Positions 10,422 through 22,471 are shown, counted from the first letter of the stretch. The stretch is 64,000 bases of DNA from Ehretia macrophylla (GCA_037974665.1 CM075770.1:64181850-64245849); one strand, 5' to 3'. A program made the numbers and translations. Notes: generated from the sequence alone by a model not told the origin.

Positions 10422-12892
10422 TGTGATACCCCGAACCTGGCATGTATTCAATAGCATTTAAAGTTCATTTAAATTGTATTTTATTGACCTTTCACCTTAT
10501 TTGACCAAACTAGTTGACTTTTCATCTACAATGACCAACTAGGACAAGGTGGGAATTTTTGAAATGTTTAATAAAAGGCAAACATGGGATTAGAAATAAA
10601 AAAATGCAATGTTAAGTTAGTCAAAATTTGGGTCCACTTTGGAATTAAATCTGAACCAATTGGGGAAGATTTAGGTAGCAAATTATATATGGTTGGAAAG
10701 CTCTATGAGTCTAGTTTCTGAAGCTTCAAACCGTTGGTGAATTGGAGTTTTCTAGAAGAAGTTATGGCCGTTTTCGTAAGGTCGCGCATAGCTGTTTTGG
10801 TTTAGCGGGTTGACCGAATTTTGACCTTTGACTTCTTGTCATTTTTTTTTTAAATAAGCAGAATGTGCACAAAAAAAAAACAGAGAAAAAAACTTGAAAC
10901 CATGAGGAAAAGAAGGAGAAAAAAAAAGAAAATCTCAACTTCAAATCTTCGATTCTTCGCGTGGGCTTGTGCGGGGTGGTTTCCGAGGCACTCTACGAGG
11001 TTTTCCTAGCGTCTAGGAGCGTCTAAGGTGAGGGTTTCATCGTTATTTGCGCATTTGAAATATTTGTATCTAAACTTTGATTTTTGGATTTTATGCGTAG
11101 ATTGTTGTTTTAATCGTTTTGTTGCTTAAAGAATGTTCCTTGTTGATTGTAGAACATGTATTTATAGCTTTTTAACATTTTCTATGGTTAAATATTGGAA
11201 TTGAAATATAAATTGTGTGATGAATAGTAAATTATGAATAGTAAACCCCCGTTTCGATGAAGTTGCTCCGTTACACGTTCTGTTGATGTAGGAAGATGCT
11301 AGATATGCTAGAATGCCTAAATGTGTGGTTTAATTGGAATGTGTAATGGAAAAACAGAGAAAAATGGCTTAGTGAAAGTCGGGGTCGTTTAGGTCGAGTT
11401 TAGTGTTTTCTCGTTTTGCATGTTGGCATTGTTTCGAGAGGCCATGGAAGCACTTTTGGTGCGATTATGGCATTGGTTGGGTGTTTGGTTGGTATAGGTG
11501 TAGTTCAAACGAGCAAGGGGAGAAATCGGGGCTTTGCGCGGAGTCTAGGGTAAAGTAGGGTTTCGGGGTCCTTGGACGTGCCTTATGGTGACCTAGGAGG
11601 ATTGGCGAAGTCGGTTTGCAAAACTCATGGCTCGTTTGGAAATGGTAGTGTTTAGATAGTTGGGGCCGATTTGTGATTTTGCTTGTTATCTTGATATTAT
11701 GCCTATAGAATGCTTAGGGTTGCTTGATATACTTGTTTAATTGGTGTTATTGTTGCTTATTATTGCTTGTTATGCTTGAAAAGTTAGTTGAATACTAGTA
11801 TTGATTGTGATTGCTTGTTATCTCGTTTGTTGTCACTAGTTTGTATTGTTGTGCTATCGCTCGTTTATTGCCTTGTATCGAGTCTTGCATTGCATAGTGT
11901 CAGCACGTGAGTGATGGGCCTCTCTGGGTAGCCTCGGGTTGCCAGTGTTGGTTGCTCTAGCTCCGTAGCTATTCCCTCTTCTCGCTTGGGCTTCCTCCCA
12001 GGGAGATTTGGTTCGGTGGATTGATGGATAATTCCGGAGTATTCCAAACTGGTGTTATAAGGTGGATGCGCGCTTATTGTCATCGTTGTCAACATCAAGC
12101 TCGAAATTGATGTATCGCTCGTGAAATGGTACTTTGCTCGTATGAGTGAACCATAGCCTTCAGAGTATGGTATAGCTTTGAATGGTTGTGTTAATGCTTT
12201 CTGTAATTGCTTATTGTATTGATTATTTGTTTTGATTGCTTATTTATCAGTTATATTGCTTAACTGTCTTATTTGCATTGCACGACTTTCTTTCTCTCCA
12301 ATTCGATATCTGTCTCGCCCTCACTGAGTATACGTGTTGTGTATACTCACTTCTCACCACCACATTTCAGGAAATGCCATGTTAGCTGGAAAGTTCGTGA
12401 TTTCGTGAAAGTCCGTGCTTGAAGAGTTGTCCTGCGTGCCTATGTGACTTGAGTTGTCAAAGTTGTAAAGTTGTATGCTTTTATGTATTATATGTATTTA
12501 ATGTTAAAGGGGATGTAATTTAAGTTTCACTAGATTATGTATTTAGTTAATGTAGCTTAACTTCAATGTATATTTGTAATGATAAAGGAAAAGAGATAGA
12601 AAGGTATGATAGTCTAGCTTATGATATAGGTTGGTGTAGTTTAATTACTAAGCTTGAATGTATATTTACTTGTGTTTTGCTTGTTGTGAACCAAGGCTCG
12701 GATGGCCTTGAGGTGGTTAAATATTTGGACATGGTATTGGTCCACTTATATGCTGTCGCAGGTTTTACTTTTCGCCTAGGAACAGGGGAGACTCCGTCCG
12801 TTTTCCCTGAAAATTTATGCCCGGGTTTGGTTTGGGTTGTGTTTAGATCGATTGATAGAACTCCCGGTCTCGAGAGGGATCGGGGTATTACA
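10422..12892. mobile_element. Solo LTR of a plant LTR retrotransposon, probably Ty3/gypsy
   Basis: A 2471-bp insert unrelated to the 5S unit. It begins TGTGATACCCCG and ends CGGGGTATTACA, near-perfect terminal inverted repeats with the TG...CA ends of LTRs, and lies between 5-bp direct repeats GGCTG and GGTTG. No second LTR, primer-binding site or gag-pol is present, so this is a solo LTR left by recombination between two LTRs. The long LTR, the TGTRATACCCC start and the internal GGTTGGAAAGCTC...AAGTTATGG stretch (10691-10767) suggest a Ty3/gypsy element, perhaps a Tekay-like chromovirus; the clade is inference. Its short open frames are not credible genes. LTR-pair dating is impossible; one mismatch between the target copies suggests it is not very recent. 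It is a non-autonomous fossil. Confidence 0.85.
12325..12349. repeat. Perfect 9-bp inverted repeat inside the LTR
   Basis: TGAGTATAC (12325-12333) and GTATACTCA (12341-12349) are exact reverse complements separated by 7 nt. Similar short palindromes followed by pyrimidine-rich sequence occur, to my knowledge, in LTRs of plant Ty3/gypsy elements; a role in RNA processing is only a guess. Confidence 0.7.
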
Positions 12893-12897
12893 GGTTG
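12893..12897. repeat. Target-site duplication, right copy
   Basis: GGTTG directly after the LTR; the spacer resumes as GGTCCGCAAACCGAGG. Removing the LTR and one copy restores the normal spacer order. Confidence 0.75.
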
Positions 12898-13341
12898 GGT
12901 CCGCAAACCGAGGGCGTAGGACTCGTGACCAGGTCTTCATCGCTCCGGTGCCCATAACTTTTGATCCGTAAGGAGTTACGCGGCGCACAGCATACCGTTG
13001 CAAAGCTCTCCAACAGCTCGACGAAGGGGGCAGCAAGCTCGCTTGCTGTATCCATTTTTGGAGACCAAAATCGAACATTTTCATCGGTTTCAGGCCACTT
13101 TACTTCTTTTGCTCTGTTTTTTCGTCCTGGATCGTACGTCGTCAGCTGTTAAAAGAACGAGAACCTTACTCGCGGGACATTAGAGAGCCCTACAACGCGT
13201 CGATATCACGTCTTGCGAGGATGCTGCGTTGTTGAAGCGGACAGGTTGTCGTTAAGCCAATTGGGCCTTTTGAATGGGCCATCTCGCTAGCCTGGGATTG
13301 TGAATCGTTAACAAATAAAGGAATTGTACCCTCAACATGAC

Positions 13342-13461
13342 GGGTGCGATCATACTAGTACTAAAGCACTGGATCCCATCAGAACTCCGAAGTTAAGCGT
13401 GCTTGGGCAATAGTAGTACTAGGATAGGTGACCCCCTTAGAAGTCCTCGTGTCGCACCCCC
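13342..13461 (+). rRNA. 5S: 5S rRNA gene copy 17
   Basis: C15T, C18T, T24A, C29T, G68A, G70T, G85A, G97T, G98A, T112C. First gene after the LTR. AAAGCAC and GGATAGG link it to copies 43 and 78. Confidence 0.87.
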
Positions 13462-13627
13462 CTTTTCAATTTTGTTTGCTCCAGTTTGGGTTGCCAAAAT
13501 ACTTTATCCACCACATTTCTATTATCGAATACCACAGCACCTTGGACAAGACAACTTCGCTTCACGTGGGGGCTGGGCCCGCGAACAGAGGCGTGGGGCT
13601 TATGACCTGGTCTCCGTCGCTCCGGTG

Positions 13628-13702
13628 CCCATAACTTTTGATCCGTAAGGAGTTACGCGGCGCACAGCATACCGTTGCAAAGCTCTCCAACAGCTCTACG
13701 AA
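13628..13702. other. Conserved spacer block (representative unit)
   Basis: Runs from CCCATAACTTTTGATCC through ACCGTTGCAAAGCTC to AGCTCTACGAA and is one of the best-kept spacer parts in all units. The pattern CCATAACTT...GTTG(G/C)AAAGCTC resembles a phrase common in plant Ty3/gypsy LTRs, so the spacer may contain old retroelement-derived sequence. Function unknown. Confidence 0.45.
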
Positions 13703-14017
13703 TGGGGCAGCTAGCTTGCTCGCTGTGCCCTTTTTGGAGCTCAAAATCGAACATTTTCATCAGTTTCATGCCACTTTTCTTCTTTTGCTCTGTTTTTCCA
13801 TCCCGGATCGTACGTCGTGAGCTGTTAAAAGGACGAGAACCTTGCACGTAGGGAAATAGAGGGCCCTACAACGCGTCGATATCACGTCTTGCGAGGATGC
13901 TACGTTGTTGAAGCGGATGAGTTATCGTTAAGCCCATTGGGCCTTTTGAAAGAGCCATCTCTCTAGGTTGGGACTGTGAACCGTTAACAAGTAAAGGAAT
14001 TGTGCCCTCAACATGAC

Positions 14018-14137
14018 GGGTGCAATCATACCAGCACTAATGCACCGGATCTCATCAGAACTTCGAAGTTAAGCGTGCTTGGGCGAGAGTAGCACTAGGA
14101 TGGGTGACCCCCTGGAAAGTCCTCGTGTTGCACCCTC
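14018..14137 (+). rRNA. 5S: 5S rRNA gene copy 18
   Basis: G7A, C35T, C46T, T76C, G99A, C119T. Confidence 0.9.
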
Positions 14138-14694
14138 TTTTCAATTTTTTTTGCCCTGGTTAGGGTTGCCAAGACACTTTATCCACTAAATTTCTATTAC
14201 CGAATCCCACGGAACATTTGGCAAGACAACTTCGCTTCACGTAGATGCTGGGCCCGCAAATCGAGGACGTAGAGCTTGTGACCAGGTCTCCATCGCTCCA
14301 GTGCCCATAACTTTTGATCCGTAAGAAGTTACGCGGTGCACAGCATACCGTTGGAAATCTCTCTGAGAGCTCTACGACGGGGGTAGCCAATTTGCTCACT
14401 GTGCCTGTTTTTGGAGCCTAAAATCTTACGTTTTCATCAGTTTCAGGCCACTTTTCTTCTATTGCTCTATTTTTTCGACCCGGATCGTACGTCATGAGCT
14501 GTTAGAAAGACGACAACCTTACTCGCGGGACATTAGAGGGCCCTACAATGCGTCGATATCACGTCTTGCGAGGATGCTGCGTTGTTGAAAATGATGGGTT
14601 GTCGTTAAGCCCATTGGGCCTTTTGAAAGGGCCATCTCTCTGGGCTGGGACTGTGAACCATTAACAAATAAAAGAATTGTGCCCTAAACATGAT

Positions 14695-14814
14695 GGGTGC
14701 GATCATACCAGCCCTAATGCGCCGAATCCCATCAGAACTCCGAAGTTTAGCGTGCTTGGACGAGAGTAGTACTAGGATAGGTGACCCCCCGGGAAGTCCT
14801 CGTGTTGCACCCCC
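14695..14814 (+). rRNA. 5S: 5S rRNA gene copy 19
   Basis: A19C, A27G, G31A, A54T, G66A, G85A, T96C; T at -1. Shares CCCCCCGGG with copy 73 (offset 36.76 kb). Confidence 0.88.
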
Positions 14815-15371
14815 TTTTTCAATGTTTTTTGCTCCAGTTTGGGTTGCCAAGTTACTTTATCCACCACATTTATATTATCGAATGCCACGGCACCTTGGGC
14901 AAGACAACTTCGCTTCACGTGGAGGCTGGGCCAGCAAACCGAGGGCGTAGGGTTTGTGACCAGGTCTCCGTCGCTCCGGTGCCCAAAACTTTTGATCCGT
15001 AAAGAGTTACACGGTACACAGCATACCGTTGCAAAGGTCTCTGATAGCTCTACGAATGGGGCAGCCAGCTTGCTCGCTTTGTCCTTGTTGGAATCCAAAA
15101 TCAAACGTTTTCATCAGTTTCAGGCCACTTTTCTTCTTTTGCTCAGTTTTTCTATCCCGGATTGTATGTCGTGAGCTGCAAAAAGGACGACAACCGAACT
15201 TGTGGGACATTAGAAGGCCCTACAATGCGTCGATATCATGTCTTGTGAGGATACTGCATTGTTGAAGCGAATGGGTTGTCGTTAAGCCCATTGGGCCTTT
15301 TGAATGGGCCATCTCTCTAGTCTAGGACTGTGAACCGTCAACAAATAATGGAATTGTGCCCTAAACATGAG

Positions 15372-15491
15372 GGGTGCGATCATACCAGCACTAATGCACC
15401 GGATCCCATCAGAACTTCGAAGTTAAGCGTGCTTGGGCGAGAGTAGCACTAGGATGGGTGACCCCCTAGGAAATCCTCGTGTTGCACCCCC
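15372..15491 (+). rRNA. 5S: 5S rRNA gene copy 20
   Basis: Only C46T, T76C, G97A and G102A, one of the better kept genes, but the -1 base is G rather than C. Confidence 0.92.
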
Positions 15492-16047
15492 TTTTCAATT
15501 TTTTTTTACCTGGTTAGGGTTGCCAAGATACTTTATCAACCAAATTTTATTACCGAATCCCACGAAACATTGGGCAAGACAACTTCGCTTCACGTAGAGG
15601 CTGGGCCCGCAAATCGAGGGCGTAGGGCTTGTGACCAAGTCTCTGTCGCCCCGGTGCCCATAACTTTTGATCCGTAAAGAGTTACGCGGTGCACCGCATA
15701 CCGTTGCAAATCTCTCTGAGTGCTCTACGATGGGGGCAGCTAGCTTGCTCGCTATGCCCATTTTTGGAGCCCAAAATCGAATGTTTTCATCAGTTTCAGG
15801 CCACTTTTCTTCTTTTCCTCTATTTTTTCGTCCTGAATCGTACATCGTGAGCTGTTAAAAGGACGACAACCTTACTCGCGGGACATTTGAGGCTACTACA
15901 ACGCGTCAATATCACGTCTTGCGAGGATGCTACGTTGTTGAAGCGGATGGGTTGTCGTTAAGCCCATTGGGCCTTTTGATTGGGCCATCTCTCTAGGATG
16001 GGACAATGAACCGTTAACAAATAAAGGAATTGTGCCCTCTACATGAC

Positions 16048-16167
16048 GGGTGCAATCATACCAGCATTAATGCATTGGATCCCATCAGAACTTCGAAGTT
16101 AAGCGTGCTTGGGCGAAAGTAGTACTAGGATGGGTAATTTTCTGGGAAGTCCTCGTGTTGCACCCCC
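16048..16167 (+). rRNA. 5S: 5S rRNA gene copy 21
   Basis: G7A, C20T, C28T, C29T, C46T, G70A, G89A and four C-to-T changes at 91-94. The C-box reads GGGTAATTTTCTGGG; copies 28, 47 and 75 carry related versions. Confidence 0.86.
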
Positions 16168-16723
16168 CTTTTCAATTTTTTTGCTCCGGTTTGGGATGCC
16201 AAGATACTTTATCCACCAAATTTCTATTACCGAATCCCACGGAACAATGGGCAAGACAACTTCGCTTCACGTAATGGCTGGGCCAGCAAACCGAGGGCAT
16301 TGGGCTTGTGACCAGGTCTCCGTCGCTCCGGTGCCCATAACTTTTGATCCGTAAGGAGTTACGTGGCACACAGCATACCGTTGCAAAGCTCTCTAAGAGC
16401 TCTACGACGGTGGCAACTAGCTTGCTTGTTGTGCCCTTTTTGGAGCCCATTATCGAATCTTTTCATCAATTTCAGGCCATTTTTCTACTTTTGCCCTGTT
16501 TTTTCATCCCGGATAGCACGTTGTGAGCTGTTAAAAGGACGACAACCTTACTCGCGGGACATTAGAGGGCCCTACAATGCATCTATATCACGTCTTGTGA
16601 GGATGCTGCGTTGTTGAAGCAGATGGGTTGTCGTTAAACCCATTGGGACTTTTTAATGGGCCATCTCTCTAGGATGAGATTGTGAACCGTTAACACATAA
16701 AGGAATTATGCCCTTAACATGAC

Positions 16724-16843
16724 GGTTTTGATCATACCAGCATTAATCCACCGGATCCTATCAGAAATCCTAAGTTAAACGTGCTTGGGCGAGAGTAGTA
16801 CTAGGATGGGTGACCCCCTGAGATGTCCTCGTCTTCCACCACC
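16724..16843 (+). rRNA. 5S: 5S rRNA gene copy 22 (GGTTT class)
   Basis: G3T, G5T, C6T, C20T, G25C, C36T, C44A, G48T, G56A, G98A, A101T, G110C, G113C, C118A. Both strands of terminal helix I are altered. Confidence 0.82.
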
Positions 16844-17401
16844 CTTTTCATTTTTTTTTGCTCCGGTTTGGGTTGCCAAGATACTTTATCCACCAAATTT
16901 CTATTATCGAATCCCAGGGCACCATGGGCAAGACAACTTCGCTTCACGTAGAGGCTGGGCCAGCAAACCGAAGGCCTAGTGCTTGTGACCAGGTCTCCGT
17001 CGCTCTGGTGCCGATAACTTTTGATCCGTAAGGAGTTACGCGGTGCACAGCATACCGTTGGAAATCTCTCTGAGAACTCTACGACGGGGGCAACCAGTAT
17101 GCTCGCTGTGCCCGTTTTTGGAGCCCAAAATTGAACGTTTTCAACAGTTTCAGGCTACTTTTCCTCTTTTGCTCTACTTTTTCATCCCGGATCGTACGTC
17201 GTGAGCTGTTAAAAGAACGACAACCTTACTTGCGGGACATTAGAGAGCCCTACAACGCGTTGATATCACGTCTTGCGAGGATGCTATGTTGTTGAAGCAG
17301 ATGGGTTGTCGTTAAGCCAATTGGGCCTTTTGAATAGGCCATCTCTCCAGGATGGCACTGTGAACCGTTGACAAATAAAAGAATTGTGCCCTCAACATGA
17401 T

Positions 17402-17521
17402 GGGTTCGATCATACGAGGACTAATGCACTGGATCCCATTAGAACTCCGAAGTTAAGCATGCTTGGGTGAGAGTAGTACTAGGATGGGTGACCCCCTGGG
17501 AAGTCCTCGTGTTGCACCCCC
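17402..17521 (+). rRNA. 5S: 5S rRNA gene copy 23
   Basis: G5T, C15G, C18G, C29T, C39T, G58A, C67T; 68-120 match consensus. Confidence 0.9.
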
Positions 17522-18079
17522 CTTTTCAATTTTTTTTGCTCGGGTATGGGTTGCCAAGATACTTTATACAACATATTTCTATTATCGTATCCCATGGCAC
17601 CTTGGGCAAGACAACTTCGCTTCACGTGGAGGCTGGGCCGACAAAATGAGGGCGTAGGGCTCATGACCAGGTCTTCGTCGCTCCGGTGCCCATAACTTTT
17701 GATCCGTAAGGAGTTACGTGGTGCACAGCATACCGTTGCAAAGCTCTCCGACAGCTCGACGAAGGGGGCAGCAAACTTGCTTGCTGTGTCCATTTTTGGA
17801 GACCAAAATACAACATTTTCATCAGTTTCAGGCCACTTTACTTCTTCTGCTTTGTTTTTTCGTCCTGGATCGTACGTCGTGAGCTGTTAAAAGAACGACA
17901 ACCTTACTTGCGGGACATTAGAGAGCCCTACAACGCGTCTATATCATGTCTTGCAAGGATGCTATGTTGTTGAAGCGGATGGGTTGTCGTTAAGCCCATT
18001 GGGCCTTTTGAATGGGCCATCTCGCAAGGCTGGGACTGTGAACCGTTAACAAATAAAGGAATTCTGCCCTCAACATCAC

Positions 18080-18199
18080 GGGAGCAATCATACCAGTACT
18101 AATGCACCGGATCCCATCAGAACTCCGAAGTTAATCATGCTTGGGCAAGAGTAGTACTAGGATTGGTGACCCCCTTGGAAGTCCTCGTATTGCACCCCC
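18080..18199 (+). rRNA. 5S: 5S rRNA gene copy 24
   Basis: T4A, G7A, C18T, G56T, G58A, G68A, G85T, G97T, G110A. Confidence 0.88.
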
Positions 18200-18756
18200 C
18201 TTTTCAATTTTTTTTACTCCAGTTAGGCTTGCCAAAATACTTTATCCACCACATTTCTATTATAGAATCCCACGCCACCTTGGGCAAGACAACTTCGCTT
18301 CACGTGGAGGCTGGGCTAGTAAACCGAGGGCGTAGGGCTTGTGACCAGGTCTCCGTCGCTCCGGTGCCCATAACTTTTGATCCGTAAGGAGTTACGCGGT
18401 GCACAGCATACCGTTGCAAAGCGCTCCGACATGGCTACGAAGGGGGCAGCTAGCTTGCTCACTGTGACCTTTTTGGAGTAAAAAATCGAACGTTTTCATC
18501 ACTTTTAGGCCACTTTTCTTCTTTTGCTCTGTTTTTCCATCCCGGATCGTACGTCGTGAGCTATTAAAAGGATGAGAACCTTGCTTGTGGGGAAATAGAG
18601 GGCCCTACAACATGTCGATATGACGTCCTGCGAGGATGCTATGTTGTTGAAGCTGATGGGTTGTCGTTAAGCCTATTGGGCCTTTTGAATGGGCCATCTC
18701 TCTAGGTTGGGACTGTGAACCGTTAACAAATAAATGAATTGTGCCCTAAACATGAC

Positions 18757-18876
18757 GGGTACGATCATACCAGTACTAATGCACCAGATCCCATCAGAAC
18801 TTCGAAGTTAAGTGTGCTTGGGCGAAAGTAGTACTAGGATGGGTGACCCCCTGGGAAGTCCTCGTGTTGCACACCC
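18757..18876 (+). rRNA. 5S: 5S rRNA gene copy 25
   Basis: G5A, C18T, G30A, C46T, C57T, G70A, C117A. The following spacer matches those of copies 44 and 79. Confidence 0.89.
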
Positions 18877-19434
18877 TTTCAAATTTTTTTTGCCCTGGTT
18901 AGGGTTGCCAAGATACTTTATCCACCAAATTTCTATTACCGAATCCAACAAAACATTGGGCCAGACAACTTCGCTTCATGTAGAGGCTGGGCCCGCAAAC
19001 TAAAGGCGTAATGCTTGTGACCAGGTCTCCGTCGCTCCGGTGCCCATAACTTTTGATCTGTAAGGAGTTACGCGGTACACAGCATACCGTTGAAAATCTC
19101 TATGAGAACTCTATGGCGGGGGCAGCCAGCTTGCTTGTTATGCCCATTTTTGGAGCCCAAAATCAAACGTTTTCATCAGTTTCAAGACACATTTCTCCTT
19201 TTTGCTCTGTTTTTTCGTCCCGTATTGTACGTCGTGAGCTGTTAAAAGGGCGACAACCTTACTCGCAGGACATTAGAGAGCCTTATAACGTGTCGATATC
19301 ACGTCTTGCGAGGATGCTGCGTTGTTGAAGTGGATGGGTTGTCATTAAGCCCATTGGGCCATTTGAATGGGCCAACTCTCTAGGCTAGGACTGTGAACCG
19401 TTAACAAATAAAGGAATTGTGCCATCAACATGAC

Positions 19435-19554
19435 GGGTGCAATCATACTAGCACTAATGCACCGGATCCCATCAGAACTCCGAAGTTAAGCGTGGTTGGG
19501 CGAGAGTAGTACTAGGATGGGTGACCCCCTGGGAAGTCCTCTTGTTGCACCCCT
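19435..19554 (+). rRNA. 5S: 5S rRNA gene copy 26
   Basis: G7A, C15T, C61G, G108T, last base T. Partner of copy 80. Confidence 0.92.
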
Positions 19555-20110
19555 TTTTCAATTTTTTTTGCTCCAATTTGGGTTGCCAAGATACTTTATC
19601 CACCACATTTAAATTATCGAATCCCACGGCACTTTGGGCAAGACAACTTCGCTTCACGAGGAGGCTGGGCCCGCAAACCAAGGGAGTAGGGCTTGTGACC
19701 AGGTCTCCGTCACTCCGGTGCCCATAACTTTTGATCCGTAAGGAGTTACGCGACGCACAGCATACCGTTGCAAAGCTCTCCGACAGCTCTACGAAGGGGG
19801 CAACAAGCTTGCTTGCTTTGCCCTTGTTGGAGTCCAAAATCAAACGTTTTCATCAGTTTCAGGCAACTTTTCTTCTTTTGCTCAGTTTTTCCATCTAGGA
19901 TTGTACGTCGTGAGCTGTTAAAAGGACGACAACCTTACTCGCAGGACATTAGAGGGCCCTACAATGCGTCGATATCAAGTCTTGCGAGGATGCTGCGTTG
20001 TTGAAGCGGATGGGTTATCATTAAGCCCATTGGGCCTTTTGAATGGGCCATCTCTCTAGGATGGGACTATGAACCGCTAACAAATAAAGGAATTGTGCCC
20101 TCAACATGAC

Positions 20111-20230
20111 GGGTGTGATCATACCAGCACTAATGCACCGGATCTCATCAGAACTTCGAACTTAAGCGTGCTTGGACGAGAGTAGCACTAGGATGGGTAA
20201 CCCCCGTGGAAGTCCTCGTGTTGCACCCCC
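20111..20230 (+). rRNA. 5S: 5S rRNA gene copy 27
   Basis: C6T, C35T, C46T, G51C, G66A, T76C, G89A, T96G, G97T. Shares CTTAAGC and CCCCCGTGG with copy 46. Confidence 0.87.
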
Positions 20231-20787
20231 TTTTCAATTTTTTTTGCCCTGGTTAGGGTTGCCAAGATACTTTATCCACCATATTTCTATTACTGAATCC
20301 CACGGAACATTGGGCAAGATAACTTCTCTTCACGTAGAGGCTGGGCCCGCAAACCGAGGGCGTAGGGCTTGTGACCAAGTCTCCGTCGCTCCGGTACCCA
20401 TAACTTTTGATCCGTAAGAAGTTACGCGGCGCACAACATACCGTTGCAAATCTCTGTGAGAGCTCTACGACGAGGGCAGCTAGCTTGCTTGCTATACCCA
20501 TTTTTGGACCCGAAAATTGAACGTTTTCATCAGTTTTATGCCACCTTTCTTCTTTTGCTCTATTTTTTCGTCCCGGATCGTACGTCGTGAGCTGTCAAAA
20601 GGATGACAACCTTACTCGCGGGACATTAGAAGGTACTACAACGCGTAAATATCACGTCTTGAGAGGATGCTGCGTAGTTGAAGCGGATGGGTTGTCATTA
20701 AGCCCATTGGGCCTTTTGATTGGGCCATCTCTCTGGGATGGGATAGTGAACCGTTAACAAATAAAGGAATTGTGCCCTCAACATGAC

Positions 20788-20907
20788 GGGTGCGATCATA
20801 CCAGCACTAATGCATTGGATCCCATCAGAACTTCGAAGTTAAGCGTGCTTGGGCGAAAGTAGTACTAGGATGGGTAATTCCCTGGGAAGTCCTCGAGTTG
20901 CACCCCC
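20788..20907 (+). rRNA. 5S: 5S rRNA gene copy 28
   Basis: C28T, C29T, C46T, G70A, G89A, C91T, C92T, T109A. Partner of copy 21 at 4740 bp and of copy 47 at 12952 bp. Confidence 0.88.
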
Positions 20908-21463
20908 TTTTCAATTTTTTTTGCTCCGGTTTGGGTTGCCAAGATACTTTATCCACCAAATTTCTATTACCGAATCCCACGGAACATTGGGCAAGACAAC
21001 TTCGCTTCACGGAGAGGCTGGTCCCACAAACCGAGGGTGTAAGGCTTTTGACCAGGTCTCCGTCGCTCCGGTGCCCATAACTTTTGATCCGTAGGGAGTT
21101 ACGCGGCGCACAACATACCGTTGCAAAGCTCTCTAAGAGCTCTACGACGGTGGCAGCCAGCTTGCTTGCTGCGCCCTTTTTGGATCCCATTATCGAATCT
21201 TTTCATCAGTTTCAGGCCATTTTTCTACTTTTGCCCTGTTTTTTCATCCCGGATAGCACGTCGAGAGCTGTTAAAATGACGACAACCTTACTCGCGGGAT
21301 ATTAGAGGGCCCTACAAAGCGTCTATGTCACGTCTTGTGAGGATGATGGGTTGTTGTAGCAGATGGGTTGTCGTTAAGCCCATTGGGCCTTTTTAATGGG
21401 CCATCTCTGTAGGATGAGATTGTGAACCGTTAACACATAAAGGAATTATGCCCTTAACATGAC

Positions 21464-21583
21464 GGTTTCGATCATACCAGTATTAATGCACCGAATCCTA
21501 TAAGAACTCCTAAGTTAAACGTGCTTGGGCGAGAGTAGTACTAGGATTGGTGACCCCCTAAGATGTCCTCGTGTTCCACCCCC
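21464..21583 (+). rRNA. 5S: 5S rRNA gene copy 29 (GGTTTCG class)
   Basis: G3T, G5T, C18T, C20T, G31A, C36T, C39A, G48T, G56A, G85T, G97A, G98A, A101T, G113C. Followed by the composite spacer. Confidence 0.82.
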
Positions 21584-22351
21584 ATTTTCAATTTTTTTTT
21601 CTCCGGTTTGGGTTGCCAAGATACTTTATCGACCAAATTTCTATTATCGAATCCCACGGCACCATGGGCAAGACAACCTCGCTTAACGTGGAGGCTGGGC
21701 TCGCAAACCAAGGGCGTAGGGCTTGTGGCCAGATCTCCGTCTCTCCGGTGCCCATAACTTTTGATCCGTAAAGAGTTACGCGGCGCACAGCATACCGTTG
21801 CAAAGTTCTCTGACAGCTCTACGGAAGGGGCAGCCAGCTTGCTCGCTGTGCCCTTGTTGGAGTCCAAAATAAAATATTTTCATCAGTTTCGCTTCACGTA
21901 GAGGATGGGCCCACAAGCTGAGGGCGTAGGGCTTGGGACCAGGTCACCTTCTCTCTGGTGTCTATAACTTTTGATCCGTAAAGAGTTACGCGGCGCAAAG
22001 CATACCGTTAGAAATCTCTCTGAGAACTCTACGACAGGGGCAACCAGTTTGCTCGCTTTGCACATTTTTGGAGCCCAAAATCGAACGTTTTCATCAGTTT
22101 CGGGCCACTTTTCTTCTTTTACTCTATTTTTTCATCCCGGATCGTACGTCGTGAGTTGTTAAAAAGACGACAACCTTACTTGCAGGACATTAGAGAGCCC
22201 TTCAACACGTCGATATCATGTCTTGCGAGGATGCTGCGTTGTTGAAGCTGATGGTTTGTCGTTAAGCCCATTGGGCCTTCTGAATTGGCCATCTCTCTAG
22301 GTTGGGACAGTGAACCGTTAACACATAAATGAATTGTGCCCTCAACATGAC
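21584..22351 (+). other. Composite spacer without a 5S gene, first copy
   Basis: Spacer runs to CATCAGTTTC (21890) and then continues with GCTTCACGTAGAGG, which normally lies about 210 bp after a gene. A deletion of about 466 bp removed the rest of one spacer, a whole 5S gene and the start of the next spacer. TTC is common to both parent sites, so a 3-nt microhomology may have guided it. Confidence 0.85.
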
Positions 22352-22471
22352 GGGTGCAATCATACCAGCACTAATATATCGGATCCCATCAGAACTCCAA
22401 AGTTAAGCGCGCTTTGGCGAGAATAGTACAAGGATGGGTGACCCCTTGGGAAGTCCTCTTGTTGCACGCCT
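22352..22471 (+). rRNA. 5S: 5S rRNA gene copy 30
   Basis: G7A, G25A, C26T, C28T, G48A, T59C, G64T, G72A, T79A, C95T, G108T, C117G. AATAGTACAAGG (71-82) and CACGCC are shared with copies 55 and 84. Confidence 0.84.

Larger units (their letters stand above)
13342..17401 (+). repeat. Higher-order block E1 (copies 17-22)
   Basis: Seven-unit period of about 4738 bp: copies 17-22 match 24-29 in order, e.g. TAA-AGC/GGATAGG-type copy 17 with copy 24's spacer, GGTAATTTTC copy 21 with copy 28, and GGTTTTG copy 22 with GGTTTCG copy 29. Confidence 0.7.
18080..22139 (+). repeat. Higher-order block E2/F1 (copies 24-29)
   Basis: Partner of E1. It also matches 31029-34.7 kb (offset 12949-12952 bp) and 54844-58.6 kb (36764-36765 bp), so this six-unit block is present at least four times including E1. 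Confidence 0.75.

Noticed and set aside
10845-10936. Homopolymer-rich stretch (T-run, then A-rich purine tract) in the LTR, considered as a SINE tail or polypurine tract
   Set aside because: It lies in the middle of the LTR with no SINE body or A/B boxes next to it, and a polypurine tract belongs just before a 3' LTR.
10762-12919. Open frames inside the LTR (for example 11865-12098 and 12566-12919)
   Set aside because: They are in an LTR, one runs past its edge into 5S spacer, and none shows a recognisable domain.
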